The notes: generated by a model from the sequence alone, not told the origin. 64,000 nt of DNA from Locusta migratoria (GCA_026315105.1 CM048744.1:837072094-837136093), one strand, 5' to 3'. Counted from the first letter of the stretch, positions 19,815-32,003 are shown. Made by a program: numbers and translations.

Positions 19815-20115
19815 TTATATCTCCTGAACCATGTGTCGTATGTGGTTTTTACCCCTATAGCAATTGTTACCTCACGGTAATAAATATGTGTACCAAATCG
19901 GGTTGAAATCGGTCCAGTGGTTTAGGAGGAAATGTGCAGCATTGTCGTTTGACGCAGCAGTTTTTCGCGCCTCTCATTGTGTATGACGTCACATTTTCTC
20001 TCGTATGTGATTCATACCCCGACAGCGATTGTTGGGTGATATTAAAGAACATGTGTACCAAGTTTGGTTGAAATCGGTCCAGTAGTTTTAGAGGAGATGC
20101 GGAACATACATACAT
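19815..20115 (+). repeat. Two tandem ~165-bp units with GGTTGAAATCGGTCCAGT
   Basis: GTGTACCAA...GGTTGAAATCGGTCCAGT occurs at about 19889 and 20054, each preceded by a TCGTATGTG...CC..TA.AGC.ATTGTT stretch, giving a period near 165. The end carries ACATACATACATACATA. This resembles the block at 17.4-19.3 kb in style. Confidence 0.5.
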
Positions 20116-21587
20116 ACATATATATACACATTGTATAAGATGTAAGATATGTTGGCGATAACAACAAATATCAACCTCTAGACTAAAACAATATTAATTA
20201 CTTTTAAGGGTGCATACTGTTTTGTACTAATTAATATGGTTCATATGGCTCGTTCTTATAAACCATGTTCGAAACTACTGCGATGTTAAAATGCACAATC
20301 TTTTGTGAGTCTACGTCATAGCTACGTTGTAGTTTACTGGCAAAGTGTCTTACCTCCGAAATGAACCCTTGTTATTTTCCTATTGGAGGAAATCGGTTTT
20401 TATTGACTTAATAAGGTGCTTTTCGCCATAAACCACAACTTACAACCTTTTTTTTTTACTTCTACGTTGTTTCGTATTAACTTATAAAAAAACGCTAATT
20501 TTTAGTTTCTTTTTGAAGACAGCCAATTTGAAAAAAATAGAGCGAATGGTTGAAAACGAATGTATTTGATAGCAATACCAACTATATTCAGTGATACATT
20601 CCTCTCTTATTCATAAATCTTTTATTGCATCCTGGTTTATCATGGTAATGTACTTTCATAGCTTGTGCATTGAAAATGCATCTTATATGAATTATGAAAC
20701 ATATTCCGTAAAAAAAAAGAGAGAGAGAGAGAAAAAAAGAAAAAAAAAAAACAACGTAGACCTGGGATTGTATTTTGATCAAATGTATCATAATTACACT
20801 CGAAAACGTAAAGTAATCGCGAAGCTATGGAAGAGCATCTGGCATCCAATAAAAGTGAGTTGTCCAATGCGAAAAAATTGCTCGGGATACACATAGAGGG
20901 GGCAAGTTAATATTTATATTTAACGATTTTCAAGCTATATTAAAATAGTTTATTATGGCAGGATTAATTTTTAATCCAAATCTTTATTTACTTCTTGAAA
21001 TATGTCTTACAAGTGAAGCAAGCGATACTTCAAAGCAATAACGGCAAAGAACTCGGCCTTTGAGAAGCTCACGTTGTCGCCGCTAGGAACAAAGATGGCG
21101 TCGGAAGCTGCTGCTACAGCGTTTGGGAGAGTGAACGGTATTAGATTTTTTCAATGCGCAGCCAGGCTCAAATGAAATGCAAGATCGCTTTGCATGTCAC
21201 AGAATGGACCGAGAAGATGCTTGTACCTTTAGGTAATTCTGCAGCTGAGGCGTAGAATTAGAAGATTGTGTAACTCCAGAGTTATAAAAAAGTTTCAGAG
21301 AGTCATGGTTAAGTAATTATCAAAAACGCATTTTTGCAGCGAATGTCTGTGTTTCCATTTATGATAATGTAAACGTAAAAACTCCGATTTCTTATTAATA
21401 TATAAGGTAACTGACATTCTCTTTTATTGCAGAAAGAAACGTGAATTGCGACGAGTGTAGCAAAACATTCAGCAGATTTCAAATCTGGCCATTCCGCCGC
21501 GGCATGTTTTCATGGTTTCAATTATTTTTTCTTATTTAATCTCCCACACGTTTTTCGAAAAATATCGTGATGAGGTTAATATTACGA
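20116..21587. other. Unassigned stretch
   Basis: AT-rich with a purine-rich run at 20710-20750. At 21083 ATGGCGTCGGAAGCTGCTGC opens a 26-codon frame in GC-richer sequence, too short to call. No repeat family recognised. Confidence 0.3.
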
Positions 21588-21855
21588 GGGTCACTCCAAT
21601 AGTAACGCAAGATAATAAATAATAATAATAATAAATAAATCAACTTTTGTTGTACAGATTTGCAGTTCTCAGGGTGAAGAGAAAGATACTTCCCGCTGGT
21701 ATTAGTTCATACGGTTTCCACATGTAGCGCTGTAATCTCAGTCCTGCAAAATGGCTACTGCACTTACGGTTCTTTTGAAGGAAAGTTCTGTTAAAGGGCC
21801 TCTTGTGTTGTGAGACTGAGATGATGACAAACATTATCGAGAGGTGTAAGATGGT
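21588..21855 (+). mobile_element. Mariner-like 5' fragment
   Basis: GAGGGTCACTCCAATAGTAA (about 21588) looks like a mariner terminal repeat, and ATGGCTACTGCACTTACGG (about 21751) opens a MATALTVLLKESSVK stretch resembling the start of such transposases before degenerating. It abuts the 3' tail of the next LINE, which is on the opposite strand. Confidence 0.4.
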
Positions 21856-21862
21856 GTAACGG

Positions 21863-22870
21863 TGTGATTGATTGATTGATTTTTCCAGGGAAGCCAAAAC
21901 AGTCTTGGTCCAACCCGCCACTGCCCGCACCGAAACTAAGTTTATTGTGCGGTATCGCTCCCTGTATATCTAGTAAAGCCAACCAATGCCCTTGAACAGT
22001 GCAAGGAGTCCCTTTACCAGATCTTTATTAGACACAATGTCTTCGGGTCTGGTTGTCCCAAATATTCTGTGTCTTTTATCCTCCAATGCAATGCATTCGA
22101 AAATTAGATGCGATGCAGTTTCATCACCGTCATCACAGATCCTACATTTAGGGTCCTCTTCTGTTATTCCCATTGTACGTAGGTGTTTTTTGAAATTCCC
22201 ATGGTCTGTCAGCAATCCAACCATGAGTCTAATCTCTCTCCTGTTCAGACCCAGGATTGCAGAGCTTCTTTTAAAACATGGCTTTGGCATCATTAGCTTG
22301 CCATGTTTTTGTTGATGGACTTTGGTCCAATATTCTAGTGCTGTGTTCTGAGCCAGTTACGTAGCTCCAATTTGATCATTGCCTTGGTGATTGTCAGGAC
22401 AGGTTCCGGTCCAATAAATGGAGTCTCTGCCCTCATCATAGCTAATCTGTAGGCATGTTCGTTGCCACTGATCCCCGAGTGGCCAGGGACCCACAATAGG
22501 TTTACTCTATTGCTTTCCCCTAGCTCCACCAGAACCCTGTGACATTCTGTAACAATTTTAGACCTTGTTGCAGGAGCTGCCAGTGATCTCAGGGCTGCCT
22601 GGCTGTCTGAATATATATAGATGCTACGATCTTTGTAACACCTACGCAAATTCTTCTCCACACACGCCCTGATGGGAGTGATTTCGGCCTGGTATACTGA
22701 GGCCAGTTTTCCTAGAGAGATGACGCCCTCCAGTCTTGGCTGCACCCCATATACCCCGCCCCCAACGGTGTGACACTGCAGTTATTCGCTGTGCTAGCAG
22801 ATTATCGCCTGGAGGAGGAAACGTCAACATTGGGGCACACCGGGTACAACAGACCGAGCACTGCATAGAC
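21863..22870 (-). mobile_element. RNase H-bearing LINE, 3' part
   Basis: On the minus strand the frame 22745-22335 contains an RNase H domain: VGGGVYGVQPRLE just upstream, YSDSQAAL with a catalytic Asp (about 22590-22611) and WVPGHSGISGNEHA (about 22449-22493). After a stop, 22293-21970 continues with RREIRLMVGLLTDHG and a CCHC-like CRICDDGDETASHLIFEC, ending LFKGIGWLY. This is the usual C-terminus of R1/LOA/I-group LINEs. The tail is (AATC)n, on plus GATTGATTGATT at about 21865-21880. RT and endonuclease are absent. Confidence 0.85.
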
Positions 22871-22999
22871 GCCTAACAATGGGCGGCATACTCTCTTTCT
22901 GATTTTAGATTTGTGCCAGGAGGTTAAGTTGTAACAGCAGACGAGGCATCAACGTTAGCATTGGATAGGGGATCACGGAGGAATGTTATTATGAAGACT

Positions 23000-23850
23000 T
23001 GCCATTCGCAATGACTTTGAAAGCTACCACTCACGCTGAGACGATTATCCGCGAAGAAGTGTGTGGCCTTGACGTCGTGTCAGTGTTGATGTGGAGGATG
23101 GCCTTTAGGAACGGAAATCCCAAGCTGTTAGTTCCAAATGGCACTTACCTCCAGAGCACACGGCGTCCAGCTACAATGAGGGCTTAACTGTTTACTGTTT
23201 GCGGTACTGACTATTTTACCTTCCATCTCCCGTGTAATATTTTCTTCTGTGTGTGACTGAGCAGGCCTCAACGAGAGATATCCTGGGACATAACCATAAG
23301 GCAAAGTTCTATTTCGCGCCTTACATTTTACGTCATAAGGCAAATCGCTGGCTTCTAGACAGCCAAAATATTTTTGCACGCAGGACACAAAAGTCAGCCC
23401 TTTTGCCTGGTGATGTGCAGCAACTCATGAACATGGAGTCAATAAGTCGTTGGAAGTCTTCTGCAGGAATATTGGATTACGCCGTCCATAACTGCGTAAG
23501 CGTTGCTTGGGAAGCATTTTGTGCTCGAACTGACCTTCCGATTATGTCTCTAAATGTTGGATGGGATTCATGCCAGGCGATTTGTGTGGTCAAATCACCA
23601 ACTGGAATGTTTGTCAAACATATCAGAAACAACTCTCTCCCAATGAGGTAGCGCATTATCATCCATCAAAATTTCAACGTCGTTTGGGGACATGGATGAC
23701 TGAACATAACTATTTCCAGTCAATGACCTAGTCAGTTGCCGCAGAGGACGTAGTCAAACCGTGTAAAAACCGCCAACCCATTATAGAGACACTACTAACT
23801 TGCACAGTGCCGTGCTGACAAAAAGTGATGGTAGCCCTGTAACAAATGGA
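23000..23850 (-). mobile_element. Tc1-like relic, rearranged
   Basis: Minus strand 23830-23440 reads broken Tc1 transposase: MDDNALPHWERVVSDMF (second catalytic Asp, about 23620-23670), then SHPTFRDIIGRSVRAQNASQ and LTQLW in a shifted frame. At about 23050-23150 a plus-strand stretch (VSVLMWRMAFRNGNPKLLV) resembles the MVWGGIS block that should precede these on the same strand. The two parts are therefore in opposite orientation. Not functional. Confidence 0.55.
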
Positions 23851-23988
23851 ATAATATATGATTTGAGTAGTTTCGAAGACTCTGCAATGCTAATTGAATT
23901 GTTAAATATAATTTAAGTTAGTATAAATATAGCAGTTTGGCCCACCATATTATCACAGCCTTCCAATTCCATGACACCACAAAGAGAA

Positions 23989-24186
23989 AATGTTCAAATG
24001 TTTGTTAAGCTTATGGGACTTAACTACGGGGTCATCAGTCCCTAAACTTACAAACTACTTATGAACTAGCTAATACTACGGACGGCACAAATATCCATGA
24101 CCGAGGGGGGTATTCGAACCCCCGACCGTAGTGGCCGTACAGACCGTGACTGGAGCGCCTCAGTCCCCTCGGCCACCGCGGCCGGC
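23989..24186 (-). mobile_element. SINE type A, full length
   Basis: Complete type A with an extra T next to the B box (GGGGGGTATTCGAACC on plus). A 9-bp target duplication CAAAGAGAA lies at 23980-23988 and 24187-24195. Confidence 0.92.
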
Positions 24187-24195
24187 CAAAGAGAA

Positions 24196-26219
24196 GTAAT
24201 AGAATAGCAGTAGTACAAACGATTACACTATGAAAAAGTTGACAAAACGCTAACAATTTGACACTTCAGTGTTTGCCACACAATATTACTTTTAGTGTTT
24301 CCAGTACAGGAAAAACATTCGTAAAGTTGAAGTATGTTTTGAGAGCGCTTGATAGCGATTGCCTATGTATAACGTTACTGGAATTTGTCAGGTGGACATT
24401 GAAAAAAAGCATGCCCGAAAGACGTACATGTGAAGCTAATTGCCAATAATCATAATTTGAAAAAAGTGATGAGATACGTTCACTATAACAGTGTGACAAG
24501 AGGTGTAAGCACAGTTCTTACAGGTGGACCTTACAGTGCGACAAGAAGATGGGAAGATGAAAGAACAGTTTGACTGATAATGACTATAGCTAAAATCATC
24601 ACAAAAGTTGCAACCTAGTCAACAACAAACCTTCAGGAGCAGGCTACTGAATTTGGGATCACATTACTTTATTTTTATACGATGATAACCTCGGACACTG
24701 TAATATTGCTCACAGAGATTTACATGGTTTAGACTCCCAGTTAACTGAAACTTGGTGGGTACCTGTACATATATGCCAGTATGTATATTTTTGTTTTTGC
24801 ACAGTTTGACATTTAAGGAGCAAAACTCATGCCGACAGATAATTTGGCATATTAACTGTAGATGGATATATTTGAAGCAATGAAATATAAAAGAATGTGT
24901 TTCATATAAACACTGAAATGCAACAACATTCTTGGAAACTGTATGATCATCTTCTGTAGTAGTAATTTTTTATAAGCAATAAAGAAGAATGAATAAGGAT
25001 GTTATTGTAATATTACAATCAGTATTAAAACACTTCTGAAGGGTTTTATTTTTAACTTTTGTAGTAATTTGAAAATTTGCAGAATATCTTAACACCATCA
25101 ATTAAAATAAAAACATGATTTTTTGCAACATAAATAGAAGAATCTCTCATCCTGCATTCTCAAAGTGCAATAATTCTGTTTCTGAAATTACGTTATACGT
25201 AATAATGACATCAGATCAAGATACCCAATTAAAATATCCAAACAGCAGCTATTATTCTAATTATTTGTTTTAGTTACTGTTGTTTCATGTTTAAAATTGT
25301 GATATATATTTTGAAATTATACTTTTTATTTTTTAGTTCCACAATTCACATACTTGTATTCTGTTAATCGAAAATAATAACTAAGTTTTTATTATGACAC
25401 AAAATCATTACATTAATGATAATCTGAAAATAAAAGCTTAAAATACAACTTTATTTACACCATGTAATTACAATGGAAAACATTTTTTACATAATACATA
25501 TGGTAAACAACAAGATATAAAACCATATTCTGCAGGATTCTCAAATTGTGGTGACCAATCCTCTAAATATTCTGATTCCTTTCTGAAAACATCATGGATC
25601 TACAGCGATCTTAATTATTGATTCATGTAAAAGGAAGTCTAGATCGCAAAATTTTGTATTACCAAACAACTATAAAAGTTTGCATTCTAGATTGACTTTT
25701 TTATGAATTTACATATATTTCAATTCAATGTAAAAACTCAGCAAATGGAATAGATTTAGTACTAGTCAATGCAGCTTCATTGTTTCTGACTGGAAATTGA
25801 CATCATAATCATTCAGCAAAACTAGTTCTGAAAAATCATACCACAAAGATCTTCCTACATAGAAACCTGTAGGATCTAATGGCTGTACCTGTTCCATTGA
25901 GTCTTCTGGGATCTCTAAATGTTAAAGTTCCTTCTCTTCAGGTAATTAATTGCTCATGAAGGTTCTTTCTTCTTTTGCACTGACCACCTGAGGAATCTAC
26001 CGATAATATAGATTTATTTCTGCTTAGTTGGTAACAAAAAAAAAAAAAAAAAAAACTATTGTCAAATATATTTTGACATGGCTGATTAGCATGACAGATA
26101 TATGAGCCATTGCAAGAAAATTAAGGAATTTAAAAATAGATTATTATGGAAATAGGCTAAGTAATTGACTAGATGACCGTCCACCACAATTTGAGAATCA
26201 TACTGATTTTTTTAAAATA
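24196..26219. other. AT-rich stretch, nothing recognised
   Basis: About 2 kb of strongly AT-rich sequence with no open frame of note and an A-run at 26037-26055. No repeat family is recognised. It is the longest piece of the window without a mobile-element signature. Confidence 0.4.
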
Positions 26220-26460
26220 CTATGTTATTCAAAGAAAATGTTGTGGAGGAAGGCTAACCATGTGAGTTGGAGTATTTCTGCGCTGCATGGTATTCTGACC
26301 AATTAGGATTGACAGAGGACGTCGAAAGTGAACAAACAAGGGTAGGTCTTATACTATTGTGATACAGGGGAGAGATTGCCATGGAAGTGATACATAAGTT
26401 AGAGTAGGAGTTATAACAACTGCTCTGTTCGTTGTGGAAATGGGCATGCTATCACCATAA
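26220..26460 (+). mobile_element. LINE family L2, very degraded
   Basis: Base-level similarity to the L2 C-terminal region: ATTAGGATTGACAGAGGACG, GTGATACAGGGGAGAGA, GGAAGTGATACA, TATAACAACTGCTCTGTTCG. No frame is open. This is the oldest-looking L2 copy here. Confidence 0.5.
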
Positions 26461-27718
26461 CAGACTATAATTCCGAAAGTATTATTAGCGTATCATTTTG
26501 TGCACCAGGCGACTCTCGATTATATCTGACAGATGTTTGATTATATAGATAAGGGATGATGTCGAATTGTCCAGAATGTTTTCGAAACTGATCGCAGGCA
26601 TCTCTGACTCAGTGATGTGGCACATTGTCATTGATATAAATTCGATGGTTCCAAATGGTGCCCAAGTAGCCGAACGATCGGTTCAGTGAGACTGGAGGAC
26701 CCAGTCCATGATTTGTAAAACTTGGTAACTGAAAGCCGGACTCATGTCACCAGTCACGAGCCTGGGTGAGGTGCAATATGCGATGTCGTGTTATTATCAA
26801 AGGCACTCGAGTCGTCGTTTGCTACCACAGCCAATTAACACTGAATTGCCCTGCACTGTCCTAACGGAACGTTCGCCATACGTCCCACATTGGCTGCTGC
26901 AGTTGGTTGTCTGTTAACACTGGAAACTCCAGGCCAACGCCCCTACTCTCGGTCATCAAGTCTACACCATTGGCCACTGCTTCTTTCATGGTGAGACGCC
27001 CACTCTGCACTCTGAAGATCTAGAAATACTTGATTCCCTACGATTTTGAAACTGGAAAGTCCCATACCTCTATATGCAAGTACCATTCCACATTCAAACC
27101 CCCCCCCCCCCCCCCGCAGGGGGCTCACGGTTCTTTCTTGAGTACATTCGTGGCGATCATGGGGCCTCGAGCTAATGTAGTCTTTCTTCCTTCTTTCCTC
27201 CCAGGACTGCATTTCTTTTCCCTTTCCCTCCCCTCCATTCCGGGGAACCGATAACCATATCAGTTTTGTTCCCCAATCCCAAACAAACCGCATTCATAGC
27301 CTGTTAAATTCTAGTTGTGCAGGCATAATCACGTCGGATACATTTTCAAAACAATCACCAGAGTGCTAATGACAGCTTTAGCAATGCACCGGCCTTTGAT
27401 GCCTAGTGTAGGCATTGTCGTACTGCCGCCACCTGTACGTGTGCAGATCGCTACCGCATTGACATGTCGCTGTAGACGTTAAATTAACTTCAGCTGACAC
27501 AGCGACTCGCCGTTGTCACTGGTGCCTGAGCGAGCGGTCCAGTGAGCGACACGTAAGAAGCGGCGGTGCGGCAGGCGTGCGGATAATGGATGCAGGCAGC
27601 CCTGCTGAACAATAGCCGCCTGCCTGACACGAGAAGATAGGGGAGTGTGCGGTGGCGGCCACTTACACCGCCACACCACATACTCAACCCCTCCCAACGC
27701 TCCCTGACTCTCTCCCTC

Positions 27719-27725
<7 letters not shown>
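26461..27725. other. Unassigned stretch with a C-run
   Basis: No element recognised. A C-run lies at 27100-27115. The 116-codon minus frame at 26943-27293 has a low-complexity Gly run from this tract and is not credible. Confidence 0.35.

Positions 27726-27808
<83 letters not shown>
27726..27808. repeat. (CT)n-(AC)n compound microsatellite
   Basis: A CT run at about 27726-27755, then a short CCCTC, then an AC run at about 27760-27808. Confidence 0.97.
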
Positions 27809-27811
<3 letters not shown>

Positions 27812-27939
27812 TCTTTGTTTTCCACACTGCATCGGTGAAATAAGTCATGCCCTTAAAGACAGGTAAGTCAGGTTATATATCCGTGGGAGCAATTGGGTTG
27901 CCTATCTGATGCAAGACATGTGAGATTTATTATTAGTTT

Positions 27940-28815
27940 TGAATTTGAAAAAGAATGTCATCCATAATCTGAAGTCTATCTCTGACCTCTTGCAAAACTC
28001 CGGTGTCTATCACCTCTCACGTACTACCTGTTCTGCATATTACATCGGACAAACGGGACGAGCCTTTTAGGTTCGTTGCAAGGAGCACTTTTTGAGGAAG
28101 AACGGGTCTTGTCCCCCTAATTCCTCGTTTGCAGATCACTTGTTAATTGCAGGACATGTCCCCGAAAAAAATTGAAAATGTAGACTTTTTGCATATAGAG
28201 AAGAAGGGGCGTAAACTTGACATCTGGGAAGAGTTAGAAATTTTTAAACAGTTGTCCTTACATGACGGACTGTTATAGAATGAACAGGTGCAACTTCGTG
28301 GTAGAGCTTTCTTTAAAGGCATCAAGCCACTACTTTAGATAGTCAATTTAAGTTTCACTGACCTACTCTTGCAGGTTCAGTGATACCTTTACTTTCACAT
28401 TAATATGTGTTGGTATTTATGTTTGGTTATTGCATTTCGTTAAATATTGTTCATGATGTACCACTTATGCTTCTATATGTACAATGTGTAGAATGTTTGA
28501 CCTCTATCGGTTTGGTACGCAAGCTACCTGCCACATTGTATCATAACTGGGCCACTAGATGGCGATAAGCTAACACACGCGCATTGTGCATATGCGACGT
28601 TAGCGGCGGAGACATTGCAGCCCCCAGTGACTGCGCCGCCTGGCCACAATTATTTACTTTTTAGGTATGACTATCTGATTATGTCAGATATTTTTTGTAT
28701 TATTTTAGATCTTGACATGTAGTTTTACCATATTCCTCTTCGTCTGAAGAAGATGCACATAGCGGCATTGAAACCTGGTTACGATTATATTCGTACTTTG
28801 CGACTGAGGGCTGCC
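27940..28815 (+). mobile_element. Penelope-like element, GIY-YIG end only (PLE copy 4)
   Basis: Broken frame with the endonuclease signature GVYHLSRTTCSAYYIGQTGR (about 28002-28064), a stop at 28069, then RCKEHFLRKNG and a frame-changed tail (IEKKGRKLDIWEELEIF). The 3' noncoding part ends near CTGAAGAAGATGCACATAGCGG (28743-28764) and GAAACCTGGTTACGATT. The RT is absent. It belongs to a different subfamily from the PLE that follows directly. Confidence 0.75.
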
Positions 28816-28827
28816 CCTTAAAATTTT

Positions 28828-29259
28828 ATGGGTTCACCTCTCTCGCCCGTTGCAGCCGATATTTTCATGGAGGCATGCGAGGAAACAGCTCTCCAGTCCG
28901 CACCACTACGTCCAAACTGCTGGCTGCGATATGTAGACGACACATTTGTCATCTGGCCTCATGAAGAAGAGGAGCTGCAGAATTTCCATCAACACCTCAA
29001 TCAACAGCACAACAAGATCCAGTCCACCATGGAGATTGAGAAGAATGGGGTGCTGCCTTTCCTCGATGTAGAAGTTTACCGGAAGCCAGAGGGCAGACTG
29101 GGCCATCGGGTATATAGAAAAGCTACCAGCACAGGCAGGTACCTTCACGCAACTTCCCACCATCATCCTACACAAAAGAAGTCGGTGCTCCACACTCTAA
29201 CTAAGAGGGCCCATCGGATTAGCAATGAACAACACCTGAAAGCTGAATTACAGAACATC
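28828..29259 (+). pseudogene. PLE reverse transcriptase, C-terminal half
   Basis: In-frame RT: GSPLSPVAADIFMEA, then the active site YVDD at 28930-28941 followed by TFVIWPHEEEEL, then LPFLDVEVYRK and the histidine-rich ATSHHHPTQKK block. PLE RTs are related to telomerase and copy RNA at a nicked target. The fingers and earlier palm are missing, so the protein is incomplete. The frame meets the SINE target duplication ACAGAACATC at 29250-29259. Confidence 0.88.
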
Positions 29260-29451
29260 GCCGGCCGCGCTGGCCGAGGGGACTGAGGCGCTCCAGTCAC
29301 GGTCTGCACGGCCACTACGGTCGGGGGTTAGAATCCCCCTTCGGGCATGGATATTTGTGCCGTCCTTAGAATTAGCTAGTTCATAAGTAGTTTGTAAGTT
29401 TAGGGACTGATAGCCCTGTAGTTGAGTCCCATAAGCTATACAAACATTTGA
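29260..29451 (+). mobile_element. SINE type A inside the PLE frame
   Basis: Type A with a damaged B box (GGTTAGAATCC). The target duplication ACAGAACATC lies at 29250-29259 and 29452-29461. Removing the SINE and one duplicate leaves the PLE frame continuous. Confidence 0.93.
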
Positions 29452-29461
29452 ACAGAACATC

Positions 29462-30178
29462 AGGTCCACCTTCGAAGCAAACGGTTATGTTAAGAGGATG
29501 ATTGAGCAAATGATGACATCTAATGATAGAAGTAAAAGGGAAGAGCCAAAGGAAGGACAAACCATCGCCCTATTGCCATACGTAAAAGGAGTCACCGAAC
29601 GAGTGGGCAAAATTCTTCGTCGAGAGGGCATCAAACCTATATTTCGCAGCAACAATAAAATAAGAGATGTCCTAGGCTCAATGAAGGACAAAACTGACAA
29701 GCTGCACACTGCTGGAGTCTACGAAATCGGCTGTGAGTGCGGCCAGGTGTACATTGGAGAAACTGGGCGGCCGATTAGCACAAGGATAGCCGAGCACGAG
29801 AGGTACATTCGGCTGGGACATCATACGAAGTCGGCAGTAGCAGAACACCAGGAAGAGTGCGGCAAACAGATATGTTTTCAGGAAGTCGCTGTACTGGCAA
29901 AACAACCCTACACTTTGAAGAGAAAAATCAGGGAAGCAATAGAAATAGCTAAGCGACCCGGAAATATGAACAGAGAAGACGGGTATAGACTTCCGGCGTC
30001 TTGGCTGCCAGCAGTAGCTGCGCTTCGCGACGACACCGCGCGCAGTGCAGTCCATAGGGGCCCGCATAGCCCGGAGACAACAGCGGCCGCGCGTAGACAC
30101 AGCAAACAACACGCTCTAGCCGGCGCTAGGCACCAGTGCTACGTCACTGCTGCCACCGCTCCTCATTCGCCAGTTTGA
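29462..30178 (+). pseudogene. PLE linker and GIY-YIG endonuclease
   Basis: Same frame as the RT part. A basic linker (RSKREEPKEGQ, then TERVGKILRREGI) leads to the endonuclease signature GVYEIGCECGQVYIGETGRP (about 29716-29775), with TRIAEHERYIR and a later His-Cys block (AVAEHQEECG) likely forming the PLE zinc-binding site. The family tail REDGYRLPASWLPAVAAL is followed by an Ala/Arg-rich run to TGA at 30176-30178. The catalytic Tyr, Tyr and Arg positions are present. Confidence 0.88.
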
Positions 30179-30464
30179 ACCAGTGGCAAACATTAATATA
30201 AACACCAATCCTCGACTTCCTTTTCCACCAATAGGAAAAAATAAAGCAAACACCAATGATAAGAGCTCTGAAACCACCAATCATAACTGGCAACATTTAA
30301 TATTTAAGACACCAGCTTTCCCTCATCCAGCAGTAAAGGTAACACCCAGAAGGTGGCCACTTGCAATAGAGGCCGAAACGTCGGTGAAATATTTGATATA
30401 TTGACGATGCGGTCCAATACGCAGAAGAGTTTTATCAGCAATGACAACGGCCGCGGAAGCCTTC

Positions 30465-31660
30465 GTTTACACTCTTCAATATTGTTTCTCTAAAAGAATG
30501 TCATCTTCCCTCCAGCGACAGTCATTTGAGTTCTCGAAGAATGCCAGTAACACTCGCGCACTGGTGTAACCTATCAGTAACAAACCTAGCTGCCCGCCTC
30601 TGAATTGCTTCCATATCTTACCAAACACTTGAGCAATACTCAAGACGGGATCGTACAAGCGTTGTATATGCGTTTCGTTTACAGACGAATCACATCAAAC
30701 ACTCCCGACAAACCGAAGTCGACCATCTGCCTTTCTTACGTGCTTGTTCCTCTTTATATCGATGTACAGCATTACGCCTAAATATTTAATTGACGCGACT
30801 CTGTCAAGCAGCACAAAAATAATGCTGTAATCGAATAGTATGTGGTTGTTTCTCCTACTCATCTGTTTCTCCTTACATTTTTCTACATTTTGCGCTAGTT
30901 GCCATTCCTCACACCACCTACAAATTTGCTCCAATATATCCAGCATCCAACTACAGCCATACATTGACGACACCATCCTGTACAGCACAACATCATCAGC
31001 AAACAGCCGCAGATTGCAGCTCACTCTGTCCGTCAGATCAGTTGTACAAATAGAAAATAATAGCGGTCCTATTACACTTCCCTGGGTTACTTCTGACGAT
31101 ACCACGGTCTTTGATGAACACTCGCCATCGAGTACAATGCACTGGGTTCTATTACTTAAGTAATCTTCGAACCACTCACATATTTGGTTACCTATTCCAT
31201 ATGCTCGTACCTTCGTTAGCCGTCTGCAGTTCAATACCGTATCAAATGCCTTTTGCAAATCGCCAAAAATGCAGTCTGCCTGTTGGCCTTCATCCATATT
31301 TCGGAAGGTGTCATGAGAGAAAAGGACAAGCTGAGTTTCGCAAGATCGATTTGTCCTAAAACCGTGCTGTTGCAAGGACAGAAGCTTTACCGTATCAAGG
31401 AAATTTACCACATTAGAACCGAGAATAAGTTTAAAAAAAATCTACATCAAGTTCATGTTAACAATATTAGTCTGTAATATTGTGAGTCCGTTCTTTTGCC
31501 TTTTTGATACCTGGGAGTTACCTGCGCCAGAAAACCTCTTGGAACTTTTCGCTAGATCAAAGATTCGTGATACATTCAAGCTAAGTACAACAGGAATGCC
31601 AAGGCTACTATTCACTCCAAATGGCGACGATGAAGTCTTGAACACTGGATGATATGTGTG
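30465..31660 (-). mobile_element. LINE family L3, RT part (copy a)
   Basis: Minus-strand RT: LQQHGFRTNRSCETQL, then DLQKAFDTV (first Asp), TQGSVIGPLLFSI, FADD at 30992-31003, then WCEEWQL and MSRRNNHILFDYS, and the end of the frame at 30695. The C-terminal region continues in broken frames to about 30470. The same protein order is seen in copy b at 40.4 kb, which is about as worn. Jockey/CR1-like by motif; no endonuclease here. Confidence 0.85.
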
Positions 31661-32003
31661 GTCCCCCATTACGCTGTTGCAACATAGCTGTCAGAAAGCT
31701 CCACAGTGTGGCAGGACGACAGACTCCAGCACATCAGTAAAGTAATGCTGCCTGTTTACCGCGAATGCGTACGGTGGTGGTGCAAGAGTTGATTCCAATA
31801 CCACCTGAAACGATAATAATGCCTGCAGGACCATTATCATCATGTATAATGCAACGACTCAACTGCCTCTCGCTCTAAGACGTAGTGGAGAATCAGTGTT
31901 TGTCAGTAAAAACAATAGATTTGCATTTTTCCTGATATGGCAGACTAATACACCACTACTATACCCACAATATGCATGTCATCACGTGTAGCTACATGGA
32001 AAA
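31661..32003. other. Unassigned spacer
   Basis: Nothing recognised between two LINE fragments. Confidence 0.35.

Larger units (their letters stand above)
28826..30450 (+). mobile_element. Penelope-like element, half-length, split by a SINE (PLE copy 1)
   Basis: 5'-truncated in the RT at MGSPLSPVAADIF. The RT and endonuclease frame is uninterrupted apart from one SINE at 29260-29451. The 3' noncoding part runs through GAGGCCGAAACGTCGGTGAAATATTTG to about 30447. It lies directly behind PLE copy 4 in the same orientation. Of the four PLE copies this is the least damaged. Confidence 0.9.

Noticed and set aside
21083..21163. ATGGCGTCGGAAGCTGC as a first coding exon
   Set aside because: Only 26 codons before a stop, no convincing splice donor and no downstream exon seen.
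26943..27293. 116-codon minus frame with a Gly run
   Set aside because: Low complexity from the C tract; no domain or gene structure.
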